A DNA stretch of 64,000 bases from NCBI RefSeq assembly GCF_002234675.1, contig NC_019859.2:35387960-35451959 (forward strand), given 5' to 3'. A program made the translations under genes and the position numbers. Within the stretch, counting starts at the first letter, position 1. Every line of letters starts with the position of its first letter. A model generated the notes under the pieces. The model searched no databases. It was not told the origin of the DNA and was given only the letters and a program-made list of their open reading frames with translations. Positions 25,235-38,837 of this stretch are shown here, in pieces. This DNA comes from Oryzias latipes. Lineage: Eukaryota; Chordata; Actinopteri; Beloniformes; Adrianichthyidae.

Positions 25235-26310
25235 TGTCCAATGAGTTCAATCGCTAGAGGAGACATCACCTGGTTCCTCATGGGAGGAAAGCACCGCCAT
25301 CTTGGTGAGGTCCAGTCACTGCTGCAGTGCAGCATGTGAACACATTTTTGGCAAAATGCCAGTTCATTGTTTGGGTTTCAACTGCCAAAACCGAAGAAAT
25401 AAGTCCATGAAGGAGGAAGGCAGAACACTTCACAGGTAAATACTATCATTTTTTTCTTTTAATGCTGCAGGGGCTTCATTAATAGAACACATGTTGACAT
25501 GCATGATGCTGCAGGGCTGTTATCAACATGCTGCCTGATGTACGGATAATTTGCTGTCGACATAAATGTAAACTTTATTGTGTTAAAGCTGTATACAGTA
25601 TACTAGGACTATTCTATTATAGTAATATAGATTTATACATGTCTGAAACCCGACACCATACACTCTGTGTTACACAAATTGATCACTCACATGAATCAGT
25701 AAATCTATTGTTTTTTCTTTGTTTTTTTAAGGGTAAATCTTTGACATTTGAACTTATTGTTGACTTATTATTGATTTATTGTCATCATTCATTATCATTG
25801 ACTTATTATTGATTTTTTTGTTGGTATTTATTAATATTATTGACTTACTATTTATTTACTATTTATTTATTATTATTATTAATTATTGATTCATTATTAT
25901 TATTATTATTATTATTGACTTACTATTTATTTATTATTATTATTAATTATTGATTCATTATTATTATTATTGACTTATTGTTGGGCTTTTCTAAATCATT
26001 TAAATTACATGTCAAAGAGGTCTTAAACTTCTAAATGTTTAAAAATTATTTTTAAAAATTCTTTGCAATAATTTTTTATCTGTAAGAAGTCCTCCAACTA
26101 TGCATGTTTCATTAAAGTTTGAGCTTTTTAGGCTGACTGTTTCTCTTATTTAATAATAATAATATTAATAATATATATATTTATATAAATTATCTACATA
26201 TATATTATATATTTATATATATGTATAAATATATAGATATATGAATATATATAAATTATATAAAAGCTACTTAGATGCCACTAAAGGCTATAGAAATCAT
26301 TGTCATGTGG
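25235..26310 (+). repeat. AT-rich interspersed element, copy 1
   Basis: The ends are unique-looking: ATCGCTAGAGGAGACA at the left, and GGCTATAGAAATCATTGTC at the right. The middle is a long TTATTATTGAT/ATATAT-rich tract. A shorter copy in opposite internal orientation lies at 59935-60485. No coding capacity. Confidence 0.65.
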
Positions 26311-26864
26311 GCGCCGTCGACCTGATGGTGCCGCGCTCCGCCGCCGTCGGCCAGGCTTCCCAAGCGGTCGTCTCTCCTCTAACGATAAAACTTGTTGGTT
26401 TTGTCCTCTGGATTGACTGTGGAAGGATGCTGGCATGAGTTCCGGCCTCAGCAGCAGCTTCAGGTTCCTCCATGTGAGCTCTGTGGGTCGGCGCTGATGC
26501 TGATTCTGGTTTACACGCCATCCATTGTGATTGATTGGTACATCAGTGACACAAACCACCACAGGAACAAGTGACCTGATGACCCTGAGACCCATTCAGT
26601 TAAAGAATAACCCCTTTATCCATTTTCATGACCTCCCGCTCATGATTCTGGGGACTTTTGAAAAGTTAACCTGTCAACCTGTCCCACACCACCATCCTCC
26701 CTCCACCACACTTCATGTTTAGAACACTGCAGCTGAAATATTTGACCTCCTCCACAGGCCGTGACGGTCGAGGTGGACTTCCTGTTTGTGACTCAGCCGC
26801 TGCTGTTTTAATACTTTGCAAAAATACAAACATCATCAACATAAAATACTCCTAACACCGGAAT

Positions 26865-27124
26865 GTGCATCCATCCATCCGTACTGCCATCCATCCGTCT
26901 GTCCGTCCGTTCAATTCATCCATCGATCCATCTGTCTACCTATCTATCAATCCATCCACCCATCAATCCATTTATCCAATCCAACGAATCCATAAGTCAG
27001 CCCATCCAATATATCCATCTGTCTATCCATCCGCCTGTCCGTCTTTCCATCCATCCATCCTTCCAATCCATCCATTTATCCAATCCATCCGTCCATCCAT
27101 CTATTAATCCATCAACCCATCAAT
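26865..27124 (+). repeat. degenerate CCAT/CCGT microsatellite
   Basis: A long imperfect run of CATCCATCCGTC-type units continues at 27428-27490 on the other side of the SINE, showing that the SINE inserted into it. Confidence 0.85.
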
Positions 27125-27427
27125 CCATATGTCGAGGCGGCCGTGGTGCAGCGGTAGGGCGGTCGACCCATGATCGTAAGATTGCAGGTTCGATTCCCGC
27201 CTTGCACGCCCATGTGTCGAAGTGTCCTTGGGCAAGACACTGAACCCCACCTTGCCTCTGGTGGGAGGTTGGCACCAGTGTTCGGCAGCGGAGCCGCCAT
27301 CAGTGTGTGAATGTGTGTGTGCATGGGTGAATGGGACTGTGACTGTAAAGCGCTTTGGGCCTTCGTAAGAAGGTAGAAAGCGCTATATAAGTATACACCA
27401 TTTACAATTTACCATTTACCATATGTC
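27125..27427 (+). mobile_element. tRNA-derived SINE with 9-bp target-site duplication
   Basis: The head is tRNA-like with an A box TGGTGCAGCGG (27144-27154) and a B box GGTTCGATTCC (27187-27197), the internal Pol III promoter. The body ends in AAGCGCTATATAAGT and a short ACCATTT-type repeated tail. CCATATGTC flanks it exactly at 27125-27133 and 27419-27427, so both the insertion and its limits are clear. It is a fish SINE of a very common type; I do not assign a family name. Confidence 0.92.
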
Positions 27428-27499
27428 AGTCAGTTCATCCAATATATCGATCCATCTATTTATCCATACATCCATCAGTCTGTCCGTCTCCAAAATCAG

Positions 27500-28390
27500 G
27501 CCAGATCTTTATCGGGTAATCAATTAAACCACCAACGATCGACTGTTTTTTTAATTCACTTTTATTTATGTGTCCCACAATGGGGAACTTCTTCTCCGCA
27601 TTTATCTTCTGCCGCCCTTTTTAGTGCTGCTACAAGAAAACTGTAGTTTTAAATCAGGAGGTGGATGTTTCTTCTTCCATGGATCAGGTTATGGCTGCTG
27701 TTAGGAAGTGAAGACTTCTGGAGATGGCTTAGGAATGGCTGAAGTGTTTTTGTTACTTGAACAGTTTTCTGCTGCTTTGCTGTCAGCACACATCCAGCTC
27801 AGCTTATCTTATAGCAAACATTGTTTAGACCGTCACTCAGGTCTGGCTCGCTGCTGTTCTTTCTCACCAGGTGGAGATGTCCTGCTGTTCATCATCATTT
27901 TTTTTACTTTGACTTGTCATTCTGGGAAGTGCGGTCGAGGTTATGACCGTAAAAGTGTCACGCCGTGTCTTTTCCTCGCCACACCATTTCAGTGCAGGTC
28001 GTCTGAGAGCAGCAGAGACAGATCTCCAGTCAGGAAAGTCCACACTCAGTAGATGAGTAATCAGCAGGAGAACAAGGAGCGTACTCACACCAGAGCCGTT
28101 TAGCAGCACCCTGCCTTTCTTCTGATTGGTGCACACTTGCTTGGAAAAAAAAAAGCTCAAAATGTGTCTATTTTTATAAGCCAACACCACTTTAGGACAC
28201 ATTTATCAAAGTGTAAAGAGGGAACAGGAGGAATCTTAGTAAACTCAAAATCAGTTGTCTAGAACCAAAACCGCTTGTGGTAAAACTGTGATTCTCGCCA
28301 CAGACTGAAAAAAAAAAACCCAACTAAACCAAGAAACACTTATATCCAAAGGATGTTTTGAAAGTATTATGGGATGGCCACAGGAGTTCA
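27500..28390. other. intergenic, no gene
   Basis: No coding exon, RNA gene or clear repeat recognised. Confidence 0.4.
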
Positions 28391-28394
28391 GGCT

Positions 28395-29006
28395 TAAGGC
28401 CGTGCAGCAAAGCCACTATGTACTTTTTGCACTTAGTGCACGGATGAAAGTTGGTCACACAGTTATTTGGGGGAAACGTGAGCAAAGTTGTGGTTTTTAC
28501 GTGAAATGTTCACAGATGTATCAGGAATGAACCACGTTAAAACCACGGAAAAAGTAGGATTAAGCCACGCAAAGAACACGGAAATCAGCGTAGAATATGA
28601 TGATTATTGCGCTGTTTATATGCAATTAATTAATGATTCATGCGTCAATTACGTATTTGTGTGAAACGTCCGTTAGACAAACGTGGAAAGGTCGCGGAAA
28701 GCCACAAATTTGCATCAGAACAAAAATCACACCCATTTGCTCAAGGTTAGCGTAACTATTGCCGATAAACTACACAACACGTAAACTTGGTAATTCCCAA
28801 CAGAACAAAAATTCGGAACAGCTCAAAACAGAATTCACGTAAAGACCCATCGGCCGAAAACCCTTGACGGACATCTGCGCACATCGGCGAATGACGAACG
28901 GAAGAAACACTAATGAACGACGTTTATCACGCATGGATCAAGAAAGACCGAAATGTCTCATGTGGAAAAAGCGTAAAATGTTGGTAGTGGCTGTGTGACA
29001 CGGCCT
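28395..29006 (+). repeat. TAAGGCCGTGTC family element, copy B
   Basis: It starts TAAGGCCGTG and ends GTGTGACACGGCCT, giving imperfect terminal inverted repeats, about 610 bp long. It contains the family core GACGGACATCTGCGCACAT. There is no open reading frame of note, as expected for a non-autonomous DNA transposon. Confidence 0.7.
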
Positions 29007-29270
29007 GGAGGCCGTATTCTGTGTGAAAGTGTGAAATTTGGTGATTTTCACATTTTTGCACAATATGGGAAAAGAAAACTTTTGTTTCAACGATCTTCAC
29101 AAAACTTCACAAAGATGACAGCAGCATAAGTCTACACTGGCAAGCAAAGTTTGGTTGACCTTTGACCTTGGGAAGAGGCTGCCATCTTAAATTAAAAAAA
29201 TATAAATTATCACCTTTTGTGTCCTCTACAAATTTAAAATCCTCCTGGGGATTTTACTCTATGACCTCCT

Positions 29271-29301
<31 letters not shown>

Positions 29302-29514
29302 CTCTTTGACCTCCTAACTTCTCGCGCATTAATGGGAAGCTTCTTGGTAAAAAAGTTGGTTTTAAAGTTTGTTGATTTTGAAAGGCATCAGCGTGACAAG
29401 CTCGCAAAAGGGATGTTTCCCTGTTGCTCACACATTTTCTACCAGAATATGATGGAAATGTGATATATGAATCCCTGGCTCAAGCTGAACCAAACGATAT
29501 GACATACAACATGA

Positions 29515-29870
29515 ACATAAAAGGAATGTGGACGTGGTTATCAAAAAACCTCCGTTGCCAAGGAAATCCAAGAAGATACTGACATAGACCTAATGACATA
29601 GAAATATGACATAGACCTATCCGTCATCTCCAGGCGGCCAAAAATTAAAATGGTTGCTACGGAGATAAAACCAACAGAAAAGCCGCCAATTTGAAAAAAA
29701 GTGGGGTTTTTTTTCATGAATTTGTCACGGCCAGCTCTGTCAAGGGTGGCAGGGGCAGAAGGGAAGAGTGGGGGGTGGGCAGCAGCCAGGTAGCATGTTA
29801 TGACAGGTTACAGAAGGTGGGGAGGGCACGGGGCGGTTAGCGCCTGGGGGGGTCATACAATGCTGCTCGC
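29515..29870 (+). repeat. dispersed repeat, family with ACCAACAGAAAAGCCGCC
   Basis: Parallel to 22925-23130 up to the GCCGCCAA motif, followed by a G-rich segment that resembles the reverse of 46000-46080. Non-coding. Confidence 0.55.
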
Positions 29871-29879
29871 GGCTTTAAT

Positions 29880-32100
29880 TGTAATCGTTGCGACCGCATC
29901 CTCTGTGTGTCTCATGTTCAGGGGGACAACAGATTGGAAATAATTCAGCTGCCGTACATCTTGTTTATGACACCTTTGTGACTCTTTGTGCGCTCGTGTG
30001 AACATGTGACTCAGCTTCCTGATGGCGAGCAGACCGACCTCCATGGACGAATCCAAAAATGTGACATAACTTGGGTGATGTTTACAGTGGCTCCTTGTTA
30101 AAAGCTCCCGCCTCCAAGAGGAGTTTGGCTGCCGATCAGGAGCCGATTCACCTCGTTTCATAACGGACGAGTCATCCTCTCTTTAATCAGCTTCATCACC
30201 TCCTGTTGGTGTCAGCAGAAGGTCCTTTTAGATGCCGGCGGAACACTAAAACAAAGCGCAGCATATTTAAGCCATGCTTCACAGGGTTTAAAATTAATCT
30301 GTGTGTGGATCTTCACTCCCAGTGGCCCCCAGACTCACTTTTCTGTAGGAATTTGTTTTTCGCTGAAGTCACAGCGTTTTTTCGGAGGAGTGCCTTGGTG
30401 CACTTTCAAAAAGGCTGTGCTTTTGTGGAAGAGACAAATCCAAGTGCGACTGCGTGATTATTACCAGTCCTCCAGTGTTCCAGAATCTTCTGTTTGTCAC
30501 CTTCAAATGGGCCGTGAGCCGTTTTGGGACGGTGCTGGAAGCCAGCCAGCGGCTCCTCCCTTTGTCAGCGCACAGCACGCCGCCGTCCTTTCCATCCAGA
30601 GCTCCGTAAACACAGGTCAGTCATCCTATACTGCCACAGAAGAACCGACTGTTTTAACCCAGAGCAGGGACCTTCACAGGCCAATTGGATGGGAACACAG
30701 GAGCTCTGAGTTTGAGGTTCGCCTGTGAAATATCCCACAAAGGCAGCTTGGGACCTGCTGCACCTCCCAAAGTGTGTAAAAATAACTATGTGAAATGATC
30801 TATAACTGACCCACCCAGAGATCCAGCACAGAAAACATCCTGTCAAATACTGTACGTCCCATGTGAACAGAAGGAACTCAAAAGAAAGACAGAAAAATTC
30901 TGAACATTTCATACATTTTCCTCGTTTTTTTTCTTCTAATTTCATCCTCCTTTCCATTTCTCTCTCCTCACTTTCCCACTGGAATCAGTTATTCATGAAA
31001 CCAAGACTCCTTTCTTGAGATCCAAACAAATCCATCAGCGTCTGGGATCTGGAAACACAGCAAAGGCTGTGAAATTCACATCATGTGATCAGGAACATTT
31101 CATCGCACAACTGGACTCTGCAGGAACTAAGTGAACCAAATCCACCTTCTCGTCCACCTCTATGATGTTTCACTCCAGAAATGCTCTTTTCAGTCTTGGT
31201 CTTATTTGCCCCCTACCCACCTTCTAAACTTGAACAGTTTCAGGTTTTTTTCCCCCCACCCAACAGAGTAGAGTCTTCTTCATTTACTTTTCAGTCGTGG
31301 ACGTTGACCTTTTTGTGTTTTGCCGTCGTCAGGGCTGTTATGTTTTGACGTGTTCTCATGTAAACTGAATCCTTTCCTGCTGCTGATACCAAATCTTTAG
31401 AACTAAAACAAACTCAGATGAAGACCGCGTTATTGTGATTCTTGGGTTTTACCATCATGAGTCGTCGCTATGAAACATCCGATCAATGTCTGAGCAGATT
31501 TAGCCAATAGAACTGAACACATTTTCAATTTTATGAAACTCGTTAATGTTGACACTTTGTTGATTTTACCTGTAAATTGAATTTGGAATTGAGGTTAAAT
31601 AACTTTGAGATTAAAGGACTGCATCTGTAAAACCACTCCATCTGAAATAAATATTTATTACTTTTTTCCCCTGCCATCTTTCTGAAACTCTTTCTTTGGT
31701 GAAATATTTATTGAAGTCTGGCTTGTGAAATGAGAAGACTCTGCCCAGAATCTGGTCAAATGGATGAATGTTATTGGTTCCAGATGTCAAAGTCTTCCTC
31801 GCATGCACCTGTTTTTGTGAAACTCAAGCTGAAAGTCGGTTGAATAACAGAATTTTTTTATCAGATTTTTCTGGGCTTGGACTTCAATAAAGCTAATGAG
31901 ACTCAGCACAGAGTGGAGTTGACATCAAATATATTTTTTATGTCCTTGGAGAGAGAGGCTGTGTTACTGCAGGTCGCACAGCCATCATTGCTGGATGATC
32001 GGTAGAACAGTGGGATTGAAACACTTTGGCCAAACCTACAAGACGTGCATATTTAAGGTTCTGTCAGCAAAAACAGAGACACAGAAAGTTCATAACTTGA
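29880..32100. other. intergenic, no gene
   Basis: Only short random frames. No splice-supported coding segment or repeat family recognised. Confidence 0.4.
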
Positions 32101-32105
32101 GGCCC

Positions 32106-32730
32106 TAAGGCCGTGTCTCACACCCATTTATGACGCACATATTGAACGGATGAACATTGGTCAGACATGAATCTACGTGGAAAAACTGTGAAAGGTTGTG
32201 GTCCATACATGAAATTTTCACAGACGTATCACAAATGAACTACGTTAAAACCACAGAAGAAGTACCAATAAACCATGCAAAGAACACTTAGACCAACGTA
32301 TGCCATAAACTGTGTGTGATTATTGTGCTGTTTATCTCCTATTCATTAGTGATTCGTGCGTCAATTATGTCATTTTAACGTGACATGTGATATAAAAGTT
32401 ATAGATCGGTGGTTCATGCATGAAAAGTCCGTCAGATGTACGTGGAACAGTCTTGAAAAGACACAAGTTTTTGTAGCCATCTCACAAAAGTCCAGCACAA
32501 TTGTGTAAGATTTAACAATTGCGTAAAAACCATGTAAAACAGGCATAACATTTTGAACGGCTCAAATTCACGGAAAGACATCTGACATGACAGACATCTG
32601 CACACATTGATGAATGACGAACGCTAGAAACACGTATGAATGACGTATATCAAACATGGACAACGAAAGACTAAAATTCATATGTGGAAAATACGAAAAG
32701 CGCATGTAGTGAATGTCTGACACGGCCTTA
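32106..32730 (+). repeat. TAAGGCCGTGTC family element, copy C (best preserved ends)
   Basis: TAAGGCCGTGTC at 32106-32117 and GACACGGCCTTA at 32719-32730 are perfect 12-bp inverted repeats. The element is 625 bp and non-coding. Confidence 0.8.
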
Positions 32731-34004
32731 ACTTCACAGCCAAAGGCTCCATGCAGCTCTTTATCCTGCAGAAGACGATGTGTTTATGTTAGAATGTGGG
32801 GGAAAAAACAGGAAAAAATGTTTTTATTCGTTTTAATTTGACACTACAGCATAAAAACTAAAATCCTGATTATAGATTCTGTTTTTTTGATCAACACTTC
32901 AGAAATAACCTTTTTTATTACTAGAAATATTTAGAAATACTAGAAATGATGCTTCTTAGTCACTGAGTTGAAAACAAAACAAATCTGACATTCTATTATT
33001 GTTAGCTCTAGAGCTTTTCCACCTTTATGTCCTCCTGAGTCATTCCTTGGAAGACTGCCTTACAGCTACTCTGTCCCTCCATGCTGGTGGGAGGGATCAT
33101 AAAATCACATGTTTGAAGTTCACTCAGATATTTTACATCCATCGGGGCCGAAAAGGAAGATTTCTGAAGCTGACTGTGAAAAATCCACGTTGGCATCACT
33201 AGAAATCATTCTGCGAGATTCTGGTCAAACAGTCGAAATGTTGAAAGAGATGCTCAGCGACCATGTTTGGGTGTTCTGCAGGTTTTAGTGTCTTTATGGC
33301 TGTCTGACTGTCTGTTTGTCCTCAGATCCCCTGTTCATCTGACAGAGGGCGAGCAGCACTTTGCTTTTCACAGATTCAACATGGTTCGGTCCAAAACTCT
33401 CACCTTTACGTTTCACTCTGCTTTGACTGATCACCTGGAAGAACCAGAAAGACCTCTGAGAAGGTTCTGCGTCATCGTGCACAAAGTGAACCTGCTAATC
33501 AACGATTCTGAGCAGGTTCAGTGTTATGAAAGCACGGTCAAGGTTAGGAGAAAGTGAGTTATCTGTCTGCAGCATCGCACAGCTGTGGGCGGCCCACTCT
33601 AAATATGTCCCTCCGTGATGCTCACTCATCCCCGAATTCCTGTGCAGGCTGAAGACAAACGCAGAGAGAGCAGCAGCCGGCTGTCACACCTTAATCTCAG
33701 CCCTCTTCATCACTGCAGTAACTCAGGATGTTACCGACTTCACTGTGAGGAGGAGGAGCGTTCCAGTGCAGGTCAGAACGATGAGGCTGCCGGTTGAATC
33801 ACCGCTCACTGGAAGTCCTGATTTAAAGGAGGAGCCTCCTGCCAGCTGGATTTGTTTAAGTTGGGTCCATATGTCAAACCGCAGGAATTTAGTCGTCCAA
33901 CATGTCCAGCCACACTGTGGGGTAAAAAGGTAAAGTAAAAAAAGTTCAAAAAGATGAGAGGCCTGTAGACAAAATCAGAAATTCACATTTGTCTGTTTTT
34001 TAAA

Positions 34005-35100
34005 TAATTTATTTTTAAATTATGGTGGAAAATAAGTATTTGGTCACCTACAAACAAGCCAGATTTCAGCCTCTCACAGACCTGTAACTTCTTCTGTAGA
34101 GGATCCTCTGTCCTCCACTGGTTACCTGTATGAATGACACCTGTTTGAACTGTTATCCACAACCTCAAACTGTCCCACTGCAAACTCCACTATGACCAAG
34201 GAGCTGTCTGAGGACACCAGAAACGTGGCACTGTTTTGAAGGGACACATCACTTCTTAAAGAGACGCTGATAAAACGAAGGATCAATCTGCCAGATCCGC
34301 ACCGCCCGCAGGTTTCCACTCGTTTCCTTTCAGTGAAGGTCTCCGTGTGAGGCAGGCCGGTTGTTGCAGCATTACATCTCACTGATAGCATTTCTGCTGA
34401 CTTGATTACTGGGCTTCGGGTGCTAAATCTTGCTTGGCTGTAATTACCACCTACCTGCTTTTATTCGCACTGACAACACCATTCATGAATCAGAGCACAG
34501 AAGCAAGACCTCCTCCTTTATTAGCACATACATCAGCACGGCCGCCCACACAGCTGGGGGGGGGTCATATCACATCCCTCAGTGGTGCCTCACAAAGCCT
34601 CGGCCTCTGTGAGGCGCAACCAAAGCACAAAGCTGCTCCTTAATCAGACTTAATTGAATGTAAAACAGCAACACGTGATCCCACTTCATCTCGGATTGAA
34701 ATGACTGAATTTCATGCAGCTGAACAATCCGTCTCAGCAAATATGCTGGGTGAAAAGGTGTCGGGTGGTTACAGATTCCACATGTTGTTCCACCTAAAAA
34801 GAGGAGTTTTGGGGGCTGTAGCCGGGGAACACAGACTCTCAACTCTCTCCACAGATTCCGTGTTAGACTGAGGTCCTGAGACTGGCCAGAACATCCCAGA
34901 ACCTTGAAATGCTTTGTGGGTAGCCACTCCTTGGTTGCCGTGGTGATGTGTTTGGGCTGATTGCCAGCCAGGTTTCCTCCTCAACGCCGTCTTGGTGTCA
35001 TGAAATGCTTAATTGTTGTTGATTAGTCTGGCAGGCTGTGACTTCTCCTGGATACCCTCCCCGTCTCTGGGGTCTCCTGTGGGAGTCCCAGCTGCAATCT
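34005..35100. mobile_element. Tc1-like transposon remnant
   Basis: The left side reads AAATAAGTATTTGGTCACCT, a known terminal wording of fish Tc1-like elements, followed by the usual 5' leader. At 34750-35000 the minus strand holds a broken match to the transposase C-terminus (GQSQDL...NLWRELR type). A possible opposite end lies near 35980-36000 (ACTTTTTGTCCCACTG). It has many stops and is not functional. Confidence 0.6.
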
Positions 35101-35639
35101 ATTTCTTATCGGGCTCCAATATAAGGTGTGGTCTTCTTGTGTTCAGTGTCTGAGCGTCGTTGAACCTTCCCTGTTCTTGGTTCTGTTCACTCTGGTTATT
35201 GAAACCTTTCTTAATTTGAACAACTGCGTCATGTTCTTCCTGCGCCGGGGTTTCATCGTTGGCCAATCCGTCACATTCGGTTCATTCCAGTCTGGTTCTG
35301 GTCTACAGTCTTGTCCCTGGTGTCCTCCAGCAGCTCTTTGGTCAGGGTGGAGAGATCAGTCTGACTGTTTGAGGGCGTGGACAGGTGACTTTTCAGATAA
35401 CCAATCAAACATGTGACATTACTACAGGTAACCAGTGGGAGATAGAAAAGCGTCCTAAAGAAGAAGAAGCTGATCTTTTGAAGTTGGACAAGTTGCAGAA
35501 TTGCTGACTGACTGTCAGGTTTTGAATAAGCTGGACCCAAAAGCAGACAGGGATTAGGTTAGAAGTTGCACAGATTACTGATCGAAAAAATGTGGATAGC
35601 AGATCTGGCGAAGAAGCAACTGGCAGACGGGCTGCAGGT

Positions 35640-35830
35640 CCAGAGTTTTTCAGTAGAGGGGAAGAATCCAGAAGGATCTGGCGTGGCTTGGCTTCAAGTG
35701 ACTTGGCTTGATGTGGTTTGGTTCGGGTTGCTTGAAGTGGCTTGAAGAGGCTTGGCTTAATGGGGCTGGGCTTGGCTTGGTTTAGAGGGGATTGTCTTGG
35801 CTTTGCTTGAAGTGGCTTAGCCCTGCTTTA
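35640..35830 (+). repeat. degenerate GGCTTG/GGCTTGAAGTG minisatellite
   Basis: Repeated GGCTTGGCTT, TGGCTTGAAGTGG and TTGGCTTGG words without a fixed period. Low complexity. Confidence 0.7.
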
Positions 35831-36009
35831 CTTGGCTTCAACCAGCAGAGATCGGTGTAATCTTCCATAGAGAAGCAGACAAACCAACAGTGGCTGGAGG
35901 GCTGTCTGATTAGCTGTAGAACAGGTGACCAAAATCCCGAGGGAAGTGTGCGAGGGCGACCCCGACACCTGGCACTGACAAATACTTTTTGTCCCACTGT
36001 GTCTCAATT

Positions 36010-38835
36010 CAGAGTGTGTGTTTGTGTGTGGGTCCCTGTACTGCAGTTGGCTCTCATGTTAATCAGCAGCTTCAGCAGCTCATTGCTGCAATCCCAGGAA
36101 GCATGAGAATTCCTGTGTTTATTGAACTTCCACGGCGCCTTCATGCTCCTTTGTTTGTTTACTGTTTCTTTCAAGGTGAGTGGAGGAGATGTGACGGCGC
36201 CGTTTTAATAGCAAGGAAAACTGATTCACTTCTATCCAGATTGGCTTCTGTAGTCCGAAGGAAAATTTGGAGATTTCTGTTGGAAACGACTGTCCCAATA
36301 AAGTTGCTTTTGAACGATGTCCCTTCACCTATATGACAAAACATCTGCAGAGAATTCAGTGGACTGCCAATAGGTTTGTGATCGCTGATTAAATCCAGAC
36401 ACGGTTCATCCTTTTTAAAAGCCGTTTTTACTAAAGATGTCTTTGAAAAAGTGTTTGAAAACGTTACAGTTTCCATGTAGCATCACAGCTGCAGCCAAAC
36501 AGCTTTGAAGCATTAAGGATTCACAAAAGTCTGCACATCCCAGCAGAGACCATGAAGTGAAGCATTAATTATCAAGAAAAGGTTATATGTAAAGCACATT
36601 ACAAAAAGTTGACTTTTTTCCTGCAAATTTCCATGTTTGATTATGAATTATTTTAATAGAAAGAACAAAAGATCAGCACTTTCTCTTTTCTGTCTTTGTG
36701 TAATTTATGAACAAACTGTAATAAAACCTGGAAAATATCCACATTTGAAAGACATTAAGAGAATAAATAAGTGTTAGCAAAGACCAGGAGTGTCACAACA
36801 GAACACTGGGCTGGACTCAGATGCAGAGTTTTAAGAGGTTTTAATCTCTGAAAAAGCTTACGCTATGACTCATGAATTAACCAAACAAACTGGCACAGGA
36901 CAAAGAGAGACTCAGACTATTTAAGACATGAAGAAGCGAAACACAGGTGGAAACAATCAGAGAAGATTACACAGTTCCACCTGTAAAGGAACAGACAAGG
37001 GCAGAAAGAAACAAGGCCTGAAACGAGAGGAGAGTTAGTGTTTCAAAATAAAACAGGAAGTGCAACACGAGACAACACAAGTGACAGACATGGACCAAAA
37101 GGGCACAACTCAGGACAAAAGATAAGAATGACGAGACATGACAAGGAGTTTTTAATACAAAATACAATAAATGGTTAAAGAAAGAACAAACACATCAATG
37201 CAAAATAGCTTTTGACAACATTTTAACACAGGAAAGCCTACTGTGTCAAATTTGGCAGCTGTTAAATTTTCTTTTTATCAATTTATATAGTTATCTATCA
37301 ACCCATCTACCTACCGAACTACCTACTGACTGACTGACTGACCCACCTACCAACCTACCAAACTACTGTTAGAATGATTGAATTTGTTTTGCTGCTTAAC
37401 TAGCAAAAACAAATATTTAAATGAACTTTAAAAGCCCTGAAGAACATGGTTTGTCACAGATGCCGCCTCACTGGCTCCTCTTTACAGGTCCCGTGTCCCG
37501 GGATGTTTCCAACTTTAAGCTGCAGTTTTGTGATAAATCTAAGTTCATACAAGGTTTTATTTATGAAATTACCAAATAGAATTAAAGACAAAGAAAAGCT
37601 TACACAGTTCCATTTCTGCTAACAGAACAACAAACTGCATCCACTGCTGCCTGTTTTACAAAAACTTTTGGACTTTGACAAAAGAGACTGCAGAGTCCGG
37701 CACCAGATATGAATTTTGATGCTGGAACATTTTATTGCAAAAATATTACATTAAACTATACTAATAATTACTGATACATTTTGTTTCAAGACAAAAAACA
37801 AAAAAAACACGAGTTTCCTTTAAGTTTGCTTCTAAGAAAATCCTCAGAGGTTTTTGCCTTCAGGCACATGGAAAGGCTTTTCCACAGACAATGGATTTCC
37901 TAATGAAATAAGGCCACAGCACGGGCTTCAGAGCAAATCAGATAAGTAACAACGGCAACCACTAAGAGATTCACAAACCAATTAAAGAATCCTAAAATCA
38001 ATTCCAAGGCTAAGGGTTTGCTGGTTTAGAGACTGTGATTGTTTTCCTTCTTGGTTCTGTTTTCACGGTGTTTCCCAGCAAAAGTCTTTTGTTTGGTGTT
38101 TTGAGGATAATTTAGAGAGACCAGTGTCTGTCCTACAGCGTCTTACAGGCCAACCCATGCAAAGGAAAGTGGCCACACTGGCCTGGTAGAAGTTTGTGTC
38201 GGACACGATCACATCTGCAGGTGCGTCTCCATTGAGCAAACAAACCAGCTGCTATTTAGAAAAGTAGACGCCAATTTGCGAAACTCATCTTGGAAAACAT
38301 GGACTCTGCTCCTCGACAAAGTTTTTCTTCCCTGTCCCCAAAGTGGCAGCCATAAATTCAGATCCAGAGTGCCCTTTGATCACTGAACCCCTGTGGGACA
38401 CGCAGGCAGGCCTGAACCTAAACCCCCCCGGAATGTAAAGTGACCCAAAGCTCAGAATGACCAAATTTGGAAGAAATATTCTGAAAACGACATTATTGAT
38501 GGACCAGCAGAACCTGACAGGACCGAGGACTACAGACCTCAACAAAGACAGGAGGGTCTAACATTCAGCATTCACACAAAAACAGAGGATATCATTAGAA
38601 AGTTTACAATAACAGGGGTGGGATTACATAAGTTCACTTCCTTCCTCTCCCTTTCAAGCAATCTTAGATTTAAAACCGAATCATCCTAAGTTTGATACGT
38701 CTTTGAATGAATGGATGAATGCTTATTGTATTGTTTTGTGCATTATTCATTGATTGCTTGAAACAAACCATTTTAAATCAAATCAAATCAAATCGGTTTA
38801 CATTTGGAGAATAGATGGAAATGTGTGAAAAGCAC
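36010..38835. other. intergenic, no gene
   Basis: No coding support. A short CTGACTGACTGA / CTACC-type simple stretch lies near 37300-37370. Confidence 0.4.
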
Positions 38836-38837
38836 AA

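Noticed and set aside
27134..27210. Possible tRNA gene (intact A and B boxes)
   Set aside because: It continues into a SINE body with a tail and target duplication, so it is a retroposon head and not a working tRNA gene.
26863..27243. 126-residue frame rich in His-Pro-Ser
   Set aside because: Translation of the CCAT-type microsatellite and the SINE head.
38285..38545. 86-residue minus-strand frame
   Set aside because: No splice context or family recognised; likely chance or an unrecognised repeat.
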